A stretch of DNA of 64,000 nucleotides from JAJPKK01 sp963824905. GTDB lineage: Bacteria > Pseudomonadota > Alphaproteobacteria > Rhizobiales > Xanthobacteraceae. The DNA lies in contig CAWGRH010000008.1 of NCBI GenBank assembly GCA_963824905.1, positions 1 through 64,000 on the forward strand. The letters are read 5' to 3'. The first letter of the stretch is position 1. Each line of letters opens with the position of its first letter. A program made the position numbers and the translations under genes. Below, piece after piece: positions 8,479 through 16,568 of this stretch. The notes beneath the pieces are model-generated. The model did no database searches, was not told the DNA's origin, and worked only from the letters and a program-made list of their open reading frames with translations.

Positions 8479-8876
8479 GTCATCCGGGGCGCGGCGCGGC
8501 GGACACGCCGGAATCCAGGCTTCCTGAGGGCACGGGCATGACGTATTACGTCTACTGCATGGCGAGCAGCCGCAACGGTACGCTCTATCTCGGCGTGACC
8601 AGCGATCTGGTCCGACGTATCTACCAGCACAAGACTAAGACGTTACGAGGCTTCACCGCAAAATATGGCGTCAATCAGCTCGTCTGGTACGAGTGCTATG
8701 ACGATCCGATCAACGCGATCGCGCGCGAAAAGGAACTCAAAAAATGGCGCCGTCGCGTGGAAACTCGAGTTGATCGAGAAGATTCGAATCCTGATTGGAT
8801 TGATCTCTACGACAGCATTTGCCGCTAGTCCGCGCTGAATTCCGGGTTCGCGCTGAGCGCGCGCCCGGAATGACGA
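8479..8876. mobile_element. GIY-YIG gene enclosed by inverted family C palindrome arms
   Basis: The left arm (8479-8519, starting GTCATCCGGGGCGCG and ending CGGAATCCAGG) and the right arm (8837-8876, GAATTCCGGG to CCCGGAATGACGA) are inverted copies of a Bradyrhizobium-type repeat. They enclose a single GIY-YIG gene: 18 bases separate the left arm from the ATG, and eight separate the stop from the right arm. The plan matches the element at 4301 but uses different arms. Confidence 0.6.
8538..8828 (+). CDS. GIY-YIG domain endonuclease, second copy
   Basis: A single-domain GIY-YIG nuclease of 96 residues. The GIY position is YYVYCMASS and the YIG position is LYLGVTSDLVRRIYQHK, with the conserved Arg and His. 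The catalytic Glu region is AIAREKELKKW and the end is PDWIDLYDSICR. Between about 8753 and 8785 the frame slips and returns: the expected WKLELIEK is legible in another register. Total length is unaffected. It resembles the copy at 4380 in layout but with many substitutions, so the two are not a recent duplication. Confidence 0.85.
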   Translation: MTYYVYCMASSRNGTLYLGVTSDLVRRIYQHKTKTLRGFTAKYGVNQLVWYECYDDPINAIAREKELKKWRRRVETRVDREDSNPDWIDLYDSICR

Positions 8877-8910
8877 GCGGTGGGCGTATCTGCCGTTGAC
8901 GCGACTGGCG

Positions 8911-9058
8911 GTCATTCCGGGGCACGAGCGAGCTCGCGAACCCGGAGTCCAGGCCACAATGCACGCTTGCAAGGATGTAGACCCAGTAGGCGCGGCTCAT
9001 GTTCATTCGTCGAGGTTGGATGGTTACTGGATCGCCCGGTCGAGCCGGGCGACGACAC
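8911..9058. mobile_element. Relic: GIY-YIG gene start between a family A arm and a family C arm
   Basis: Reading the minus strand from 9058: a family A arm (9058-9021), then an ATG at 9006 opening MNMSRAYWVYILAS, the N-terminus of a GIY-YIG protein. After about 16 codons the sequence runs into a family C palindrome (8953-8911). Nothing else of the domain remains. This is the third GIY-YIG trace in the window and links family A to the same gene type. It lies only 34 bases from the family C element at 8479-8876. Confidence 0.6.
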
Positions 9059-9088
9059 CAAGATGCGCAATCGCCAGAAAGCAATGTG

Positions 9089-10670
9089 CTACCCCCACTT
9101 CACGCCGTGCCTTGCCAGCACCTCGCGCACCTTGGCGACGAGGTCGGCCTCGGGCACGGCGAACTGGGCGGCGGCCTGTTTCTGCAGGTAGTCGTCGCGC
9201 TCCTTGCTCAGGCCCGGCGAGCTCGGCGCCGACGATGAGGTCCTTGATCTGCACCTCGCCCTTCGCCTTCTCGTCGGAGCCCTGGATGACGACGCAGGGG
9301 CTGCGGCGGCGGTCGGCGTATTTCATCTGCGGGCCGAATTTTCCGGAGCCGAGATAAAGCTCGGCGCGGATGCCGGCCTGGCGCAGCGTCGAGGCCATGC
9401 GCTGGTAGTCGGCGATGCGGTCCTTGTCGAACACGGTGACGATCACCGGGCCGGGCTCGGGCTTGGTCTCGACCTTGCCGAGATGGGTGAGCGCGGCGAG
9501 CAGCCGCGACACGCCGATGGAGAAGCCGGTCGCCGGCACCGCCTCGCCGCGGAAGCGCGCGACGAGGCCGTCGTAGCGTCCGCCGCCGCCGACCGAGCCG
9601 AAGCGGACCGGCTTGCCGTCGTCGCCGGTGATCGGGGAAGGTGAGTTCGACCTCGTAGACGGGGCCGGTGTAGTATTCGAGGCCGCGGACGACGGAGGGA
9701 TCGATGCTAATGCACGATGTCTCGTCGTATCAGCGCCGCAGCTCGCGACAATTGCTAATCGCGTCAGTTCCGATGCCAGTTCGTCCAATCACTTCTGAGA
9801 TCATCGCCATTGTCTAGAAGTAGCGATTCGTCAAGCTGAGCCATGTGGCATCGAGATCGTGCACTCCGCGTTGGCCGCATCGGATTGTGTCGCACGAGAT
9901 CGGATCGGGCGCCGCCAAGATTCGAGAATGTTCGACATGTCCTTGTCACGTAAGCCCAGCGCCCTTGGTGAAATCGCCACTCTCATCCTTGCGCCCGTGC
10001 CCGAGCAGCAGCTCGACGCCATCCTCACCCGAGCCGATCGAGTTTGTCGATCGCCCGCAGCACCGTGAGCCGCTTCCCGGCATTCGCTTCTCCGCCAAGC
10101 CCGATCGCCTCCAATCACCCCATCCAGCACCTTGCGGTTATTCACCTTCACCACATAACTGCCGCGCGGAATCCCCAGCGCCTCCATCGTATCCGCCGCC
10201 ATCATGCAAATCTCGGCGTCCGCCGCCATCGACGCGCTGCCCACCGTATCCGCGTCGAACTGCATGAACTGGCGGAACCGGCCCGGCCCCGGCTTCTCGT
10301 TGCGATAGACGTAGCCGGCGCGGTAGCTGCGGTAGGGCTTCGGCAACTGGTCGAAATTCTCCGCGACGTAGCGCGCCAGCGGCGCGGTGAGGTCGTAGCG
10401 CAGCGACAGCCACTGCTCGTCGTCGTCCTGGAACGAGAACACGCCCTCGTTGGGCCGGTCCTGGTCGGGCAGGAACTTGCCGAGCGCGTCGGTGTATTCG
10501 AACGCCGGCGTCTCCACCGGCTCGAAGCCGTAGAGCTCGTAGACCTTGCGGATGGTCTCGATCATGGCGCGCGTCGCCGCGATCTCCGCCGGCCCGCGAT
10601 CGGCGAGCCCGCGCGGCAGCCGCGCCTTCGGCCGGTTGGATTTGTCGGAGTCGTCTTTGGGATCGGCCAT
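9089..10670 (-). CDS. hisS: Histidyl-tRNA synthetase, frame heavily broken
   Basis: A class II aminoacyl-tRNA synthetase that charges tRNA-His. The first 210 residues read well: RLPRGLADRGP, then motif 2 as YRSYRAGYVYRNEKPGPGRF with RQFMQFDADTVG. The histidine motifs are legible across registers: PSVVRGLEYYTGP (near 9690) and FGSVGGGGRYDGLV (near 9590). The C-terminal anticodon domain begins PVIVTVFDKDRI and ends RHGVKWG. Breaks lie near 10100, 9960, 9700-9800, 9640, 9290 and 9220. The stretch around 9700-9960 is the least readable and looks less GC-rich than its surroundings. Length, about 525 residues, suits the alphaproteobacterial type. Confidence 0.85.
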
Positions 10671-10870
10671 CGCCAGCTTCCGTTAATCGGCGGTGTAGCA
10701 CATCTCTGCCGAACCAGGCGGGTGGTCGCAGCGACACGTCATCGCGAAGGCAAGCAGCGGCGACAGCGCGCAGGGCGCGATCAGCGTAGCGTAATCCGCC
10801 ATTGGCAGGCGGCGCGCGGCGGGGTACGCCTTCGACCGCCGCACTAGGTGCCTGCCCCCGGAGGTACCCG

Positions 10871-12212
10871 ATGTCCCAGCCCCGCCTCGCCGCCGATGCC
10901 CGGCCGAACGATCTCGAAGCGTTCTGGATCCCGTTCACGCCCAACCGCGCCTTCAAGAAGGCGCCGCGGCTGATCACGCGGGCGAAGGACATGTACTATT
11001 ACACCGACGACGGCCGCGCCGTGATCGATGCCGCCGCCGGCATGTGGTGCTGCAATGCCGGCCACAACCGCGATCCCATCGTGGCGGCGATCCAGCGCCA
11101 GGCGGCGGAACTCGACTACGCCCCGGCGTTCCAGTTCTCCCATCCCCAGGCCTTCGAGCTGGCGAGCCGGATCGCGGCGCTCGCGCCCGGCGATCTCGAC
11201 CACGTGTTCTTCTGCAATTCCGGCTCCGAGGCGGTCGACACCGCGCTCAAGATCGCGCTCGCCTACCACAATGTGCGCGGCGAGGGCGCCCGCACCCGCC
11301 TGATCGGCCGCGAGCGCGGCTATCACGGCGTCGGCTTCGGCGGCATCTCGGTCGGCGGCATCGTCAACAACCGCAAGCACTTCGGCGCGCTGCTGACCGG
11401 CGTCGACCACCTGCCGCACACCTATAACCGCGACACCCAGGCCTTCACCAAGGGCGAGCCGGAATGGGGCGCCCACCTCGCCGACGACCTCGAGCGCATC
11501 GCGGCGCTGCACGACCCCTCGACCATCGCCGCCGTGATCGTCGAGCCGATGGCGGGCTCGACCGGGGTGCTGCCGGCGCCCAAGGGCTATCTGCCGCGGC
11601 TGCGGGCGATCTGCGACAAGTACGGCATCCTCCTCATCTTCGACGAGGTCATCACCGGCTTCGGCCGGCTCGGCTATGCCTTCGCGGCGGAGCGCTACGG
11701 CGTGATCCCCGACATGATCACCTTCGCCAAGGGGGTCACCTCGGGAACCGTGCCGATGGCCGGCGACGATCGTGCGCGCGCCGATCTACGACGCCTTCAT
11801 GAAGGGGCCGGAGCACGTGATCGAGCTGTTCCACGGCTACACCTATTCGGCCCATCCGCTCGCCTGCGCGGCGGGGCTCGCGACCCTCGATGTCTACCGC
11901 GAGGAGCGGCTGTTCGAGCGGGCGCTGGCGCTGGAGCCGACATTCGCCGACGCCGCCATGAGCCTGCGCGGGCTCCCCAACGTGCTCGACATCCGCACCG
12001 TCGGCCTCGTCGCCGGCATCGACCTCGCCTCCAAGCCCGACGGCTTCGGCAAGCGCGCCTATGCCGCGATGGAGAAGGCGTTCCACGACGAGGGCGTGGT
12101 GATCCGGATCACCGGCGACACCATCGCGCTGACGCCGCCGCTGATCGTGAGCGAGAACGACATCGCCGAGATCTTCGGCAAGGTCGCCCGCGTCATCGAG
12201 GCGGTGAAATAG
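10871..12212 (+). CDS. Class III aminotransferase, omega-amino acid:pyruvate type
   Basis: A PLP-dependent transaminase of about 447 residues, probably beta-alanine or omega-amino acid:pyruvate aminotransferase. Seen: FWIPFTPNRAFK, the glycine-rich FCNSGSEAVDTALKIA, RERGYHGVGFGGISVGG, the PLP-aspartate region LLIFDEVITGFGR and the lysine in MITFAKGVTSG. A single break near 11765 separates this from APIYDAFMKGPEHVIELFHG and the complete C-terminus. The upstream GGAGGTACCCG is an excellent ribosome site for the ATG at 10871. It is divergent from hisS. Substrate range cannot be settled within class III. Confidence 0.9.
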
Positions 12213-12289
12213 GCGTGACCGCTCCGCGCTCGGCGCATGGCTGGGCGTCGAGAAGGTGGTAGTTTCACTGCACTGCACACTTGACGAAT

Positions 12290-12309
12290 GATATATCGTA
12301 AGATACATC
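12290..12309. promoter_or_regulatory. Candidate operator: GATATATC-GTAA-GATACATC inverted repeat
   Basis: Two eight-base arms match as inverted repeats at seven of eight positions across a four-base spacer, in an AT-rich patch unlike its surroundings. It lies between the aminotransferase stop and the MFS transporter start. Operators of PadR-type repressors controlling transport genes can look similar, but no regulator gene is adjacent. This is inference from symmetry and position only. Confidence 0.4.
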
Positions 12310-12336
12310 GTTCGATAGTGCTTGTCCGGAGAAGTC

Positions 12337-12428
12337 GTCATGGCCGGGCTTGACCCGGCCATCCCGCTTAGTAGGGCACAGCCGTGCCGGGTTTATCGGG
12401 ATCGCCGGGTCAAGCCCGGCGATGACGG
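12337..12428. repeat. Paired inverted palindrome, family B (copy B2)
   Basis: The left arm GTCATGGCCGGGCTTGACCC and the right arm GCCGGGTCAAGCCCGGCGAT are inverted around about 40 bases. The spacer contains GGGCACAGCCGTGCC, and its edges resemble the inner edges of the GIY-YIG-carrying element at 4301-4756. B3 at 50046 is the sister copy. Confidence 0.85.
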
Positions 12429-12506
12429 GAGGTGAGGGGCAGGTCCATCTCATCATCCGAACGTTGCGCAAGATCCGAACGTGCGCAAGCGCGCCCAACC
12501 TTTCCG

Positions 12507-13798
12507 ATGAAAGTCATCCCCTTGAACGAAATGCCCAAAGCCCGCGGCCCGCGCCGCTCCGGCCATCCTTCGCCGCGCTGCGCCATCCGGGCTTCCGCGC
12601 CCAGTTCTCTCACCTACGCGCTGGCGATGATGGCCGACAACATCGAGCACGTCATCAGCTACTGGATGGTGTTCCAGAAATTCCATTCGCCCGCGCTCGG
12701 CCGGCTTCGCCGTGGTGTCGCACTGGCTGCCGTTCCTGCTGTTCTCGGTCGCCGCCGGCGCGCTCGCCGACCGCTTCGATCCGCGCCGCCTCATCCAGTG
12801 CGGCATGGGGCTGTTCATCGTCGCCTCGCTCGGCTGGGGCTATTTCTTCATCACCGACACGCTGCAGATGTGGCACGCCATGGTGCTGCTGGTGATCCAC
12901 GGCTGCGCCGGCGTGCTGTGGCAGACCCCGAACCAGCTGCTGCTCTACGACATCGTCGGCCCGGCCGACCTGCCGAGCGCGGTGCGCCTCAACGCGACCG
13001 CGCGCTATCTCGGCGTGCTGGTCGGCCCGGCGGTGGGCGGCGTGATCATGCTGACGCTCGGGCCGTCGCACGGCATCCTGCTCAACACGCTGTTCTACCT
13101 GCCGCTGGTGCTGTGGCTGGTGAACGCGCCCTACGGTCCGCGCTTCCGCAAGGGCGCGCCGCCGCCGCGGCGCGCGGTGCGCGGCTTCGCCGACATCGTG
13201 CAGACCGCGCGCGACATCGCCGGGCAGCCGCGTCATCGTCTCGATGATCCTGCTCGCCGGCTGCACCTCGTTCTTCGTCGGCAACGCCTACAAGGCGCAG
13301 ATGCCGGGCTTCGCCCACGACCTCGGCCACGGCGATCCCGGCGTGTCCTACAGCATGCTGCTCGCCGCCGACGCGGCCGGCGCCATGCTGGCCGGCGTGG
13401 TGCTCGAAGGCCGCGGCCTGCTGCCGGCCGAACCCGCGCACCGCCATCGTGCTGGCGATGCTGTGGTGCTGCGCGCTGGTCGGCTTCGCGCTCGCCACCG
13501 CCTATCCGCTCGCGCTGGCGCTGCTGTTCGCCGCCGGCTTCTTCGAGCTGTCGTTCAACGCCATGGCGCAGACGCTGGTGCAGCTCAACGCGCCGGCCGA
13601 CATGCGCGGCCGCGTCATCGGCCTGTTCAACATGGCGAGCCTCGGGCTTGCGCGCCTTCAGCGGCGTCACCGTCGGCCTGATCGGCAGCCTGATCGGCAT
13701 CCACTGGTCGCTCGCGCTCTCGGCGCTGGTGATCCTCGGCTTCACCGGCGGGCTCCTGGTGGGGCAGGCGGATGTGATGCGTCTGTCGCTGTATGCTT
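12507..13798 (+). CDS. MFS transporter, frame broken
   Basis: A major facilitator superfamily permease of about 420 residues in the inner membrane. Readable helices include LTYALAMMADNIEHVISYWM, HWLPFLLFSVAAGALADRFD (with the family DRF loop), MGLFIVASLGWGYFF, YLGVLVGPAVGGVIML and LALLFAAGFFELSFNAMAQT. The pattern resembles enterobactin exporter-like or DHA3-type permeases. Breaks occur near 12600, 12705, 13230, 13430 and 13650. No natural stop was found: the final frame runs through a family E palindrome and into the next gene, so the end given is where homology fades. Start is ATG at 12507 or 12531. Confidence 0.8.
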
Positions 13799-13800
13799 TG

Positions 13801-13914
13801 CGACCTCGTCCTGAGGAGCCCACGAAGTGGGCGTCTCGAAGGACGGCCACGGGCCGCAGCGCGTGGGGCCATCCTTCGAGACGCGTCCTTCGGACGCTCC
13901 TCAGGATGAGGTCT
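13801..13914. repeat. Paired inverted palindrome, family E (copy E1)
   Basis: The arms are ACCTCGTCCTGAGGAGCC and GCTCCTCAGGATGAGGTC, with inner inverted GCGTCTCGAAGGA and TCCTTCGAGACGC blocks. The second copy is at 16203. It follows the MFS gene without any stop codon in the MFS frame. Confidence 0.85.
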
Positions 13915-14043
13915 GAAAGAGCGTGCGCCTCACGAAATCGACGCGGACCAAACGGCCCTTGCCCGGCGCGATGCAATCGCTGTAACACTTCGGCGCGAAT
14001 CGCATCCTTGCTCCATCGGCCCACTGCCGCGCGCGCGAGACAC

Positions 14044-14905
14044 GTGACCGCCGCTCCTTCACCATTCGCCGAACGCTTCCGCACCCTGGCGCCGCGCTAC
14101 GATGTCGTGCTGTGCGACATCTGGGGCGTGGTGCATGACGGCGTCACCGCCTTCGCCGAGGCCTGCGATGCGCTGGCCCGGTTTCGCCGCGACGGCGGCA
14201 CCGTCATCCTCGTCACCAATGCGCCGCGGCCGTCGGAATGGGTGGCGCGCCAGCTCGACAAGCTCCGCGTTCCCGCCGACGCCTATGACGGCGTCGCGTC
14301 GTCGGGCGACGTGACGCGCGCCGAGGTCGCGGCGCGCGGCGGCGCCGTGTTCCACATCGGGCCGGAACGCGATCTCTCGATCTTCCACGGCCTCGACATG
14401 CGGTTCGCCACGGTCGACGCCGCCGACTACGTCGTCTGCTCCGGCCTGTTCGACGACGCGACGGAGACGCCGGACGACTACCGCGCAGTGATCGAGACGA
14501 TGCGCCGGCGCGAGCTGTTCATGCTGTGCGCCAATCCCGATCTCGTGGTCAAGCGCGGCGACACCTTGCTCTATTGCGCGGGATCGATCGCCGATCTCTA
14601 CCGCGAGCAGCGGCGGCGACGTGCTCTATGCCGGCAAGCCGCACCGGCCGATCTACGATGCCGCGCTCGCCGCGGCGGCGCCGCGCCCGCGGCGTGCGGC
14701 GCTGCCGTCGCGCACGCTCGCCATCGGCAATTCGCTGCGCACCGACATCACCGGCGCCGCCGCGATGGGCATCGACGGCATGTTCGTCATCGCCGGCATC
14801 CATGCCGAGGAGCTCGGCGGCAAGGGCCGCACCGCGGCGCTCGCCGCCATGTTCGCCGCCGCCGGCATCACCCCGAAGACGGTGATGGAACGCCTGGTGT
14901 GGTGA
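14044..14905 (+). CDS. HAD-superfamily hydrolase, subfamily IIA (TIGR01459 type)
   Basis: A cytoplasmic phosphatase of the HAD IIA group, about 287 residues. The nucleophile motif is DVVLCDIWGVVHDG at residues 19-32, motif II is VILVTNAPRPS, and the late motif is TLAIGNSLRTDITGAAAMGI. One extra base near 14610 (in GAGCAGCGGCGGC) shifts the frame; otherwise it is intact. The start is GTG at 14044, chosen because AAPSPFAERFRTLAPRYDVV is where the family begins. These proteins often sit beside ribF, as here. The substrate is unknown. Confidence 0.85.
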
Positions 14906-14954
14906 ATGCGCGACTTCTCGGTTGCGCGGGGATGGCGCGGGACTTTCCCCAGGC

Positions 14955-15075
14955 GCTGTCATGCTCCGCGAAAGCGGGGCATCCAGTAACCCCCGCGTCA
15001 TCGGGGAAGTTTATGCCGTGCCCAAAATGAAGTCTGGTGGTTACTGGATCGCCCGGTCAAGCCGGGCGATGACAG
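14955..15075. repeat. Paired inverted palindrome, family A (copy A4, hybrid left arm)
   Basis: The right arm is a standard family A arm (GGATCGCCCGGTCAAGCC). The left arm keeps the outer CTGTCAT and inner ATCCAGTAACCC, but its stem core is replaced by GCTCCGCGAAAGCGGGGC. Conserved edges with a swapped core show that the arm ends are the conserved part of this family. Confidence 0.8.
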
Positions 15076-15167
15076 TGGACCGGCGATGACAGTGAAACGT
15101 GATCGCGAGTTGCGCCGGGGATGGCGAGTTGTTAAGTGCCTGCCGATTTCCAGAAACGCGGTTCACA

Positions 15168-16159
15168 ATGTCATCTCGCCCACCACCGTTCGTCATCGTC
15201 AAGGACGCGCTCGAGCTGCCGGCGCATCCCGGCGCGCTCGAGGCGCGGTGGTCGCCATCGGCAATTTCGAGGGCGTGCATCGCGGCCATCGCGCGGTGAT
15301 CGGCGCCGCGGTGGCGCGCGCGCGCGGGCTCGGCCGTCCGGCCGCGGTGCTGACCTTCGAGCCGCATCCGCGCGCCTTCTTCAAGCCGGACAAGCCGCTG
15401 TTCCGCCTGACCGACTGCGACGCCAAGCTGCGCCTGCTCGCGACCACCGCGCTCGACGGCGCCATCTTGATGAAGTTCGACGGCGCGCTCGCCGCGCTCG
15501 ATCCCGCCGCTTTCGTCGCGCGCGTGCTGGTCGAGCGCTACGCGATCGGCGGCGCCGTGATCGGCTACGACTTCCATTTCGGCAAGGCGCGGGCCGGCAC
15601 GCCGGCCTATCTCAGCGAGGAGGGCGCGCGGCTCGGCTTTGCCGTCGACGTGGTGCCGGACTTGCCGACGACGGCCGCCGCGTCTCGTCCGGCGCGATCC
15701 GCGAGGCCTTGGCGGCGGGGCATGTCGAGGAGGCCGCGGACCTCCTCGGCTATCCCTGGTTCGTGACCGGCGAGGTCGTCCACGGCGACCGGCGCGGGCG
15801 CGAGCTCGGCTATCCGACCGCGAACCTGCGGCTCGATCCCGGCTGCGGCCTGCGCCACGGCATCTATGCGGTGCGGGTCGAGGTCGACGGCAAGCGCTAT
15901 GACGGGGTCGCCAATTTCGGCCGCCGTCCGATGTTCGACTCCGGGATCGTGCTGCTGGAGGTGTTCCTGTTCGACTTCTCCGGCGATCTCTACGGCCGCA
16001 CCCTCGACGTCGCCTTCATCGCCTGGATCAGGCCGGAGATGACGTTCGACACCGTCGCCGACCTCGATCCGCCGCATGGACGACGACTGCAGCCTCGCCC
16101 GCAACGCGCTGCGACGCGCGGGCGACGTGTTCCCGCCGCTCGGTGAGCTGTCGGGTTGA
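15168..16159 (+). CDS. ribF: Bifunctional riboflavin kinase/FAD synthetase
   Basis: Makes FMN and then FAD from riboflavin. The N-terminal nucleotidyltransferase shows VVAIGNFEGVHRGHRAVIG and VLTFEPHPRAFFKPD, then GYDFHFGKARAGTPA. The kinase domain shows the PTAN motif in GRELGYPTANLRLDPGC and YDGVANFGRRPMFD, ending ALRRAGDVFPPLGELSG. Breaks lie near 15240, 15665 and 16070. The ATG at 15168 begins SSRPPPFVIVKDALELP, the usual start. Length, 330 residues, is normal. It follows the HAD gene, with a family A pair between. Confidence 0.9.
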
Positions 16160-16202
16160 GTGCCACTCGGAGCCTGTCCCGGAGGTCTGTGAATTCTTCA
16201 CT

Positions 16203-16316
16203 GACCTCATCCTGAGGAGCCGGCGCAGCCGGCGTCTCGAAGGATGGCCCGGCACGCGCTGCGGCCTGTGGCCGTCCTTCGAGACGCCCGCGTCGCGGGC
16301 TCCTCAGGACGAGGTC
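16203..16316. repeat. Paired inverted palindrome, family E (copy E2)
   Basis: The arms are GACCTCATCCTGAGGAGCC and GGCTCCTCAGGACGAGGTC, enclosing the same inner GTCTCGAAGGATGG and CCGTCCTTCGAGAC blocks as E1. It lies about 45 bases after the ribF stop. The 250 bases from here to ileS hold nothing I can name. Confidence 0.85.
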
Positions 16317-16568
16317 CTGGTGATTTACGGGCTCCTTAAGAACGAGGTCCGATTGGTTCACGGGCGCGCAAGCGCCAAGCTCTTTCCGTTGCCGGATCGA
16401 TGTGTTACGAGCCCCGCCATGATGGCGTGCGATCACTTCGCTTCCATATCCGGGTCGGCCCGCGGCAAATTATCGGCCCGGCTTCCGCTTGACCGGTTGG
16501 TCGGCGGAAGACCGGGATCGCCGAGCCCGTTTCCGCCATCCTCCTCAAGCCGCTCAGGTCAAGCCGTC

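Noticed and set aside
12712..15030. A continuous 772-codon open frame joining the MFS transporter to the HAD hydrolase
   Set aside because: The transporter's last frame runs through palindrome E1 into the HAD frame only because its natural stop seems lost to an indel. The HAD gene has its own family start at GTG 14044, and the linker is repeat-derived, so I keep two genes.
16317..16568. T-box or other riboswitch upstream of ileS
   Set aside because: No T-box core sequence or terminator/antiterminator pair is visible, and T-boxes are not expected in alphaproteobacteria.
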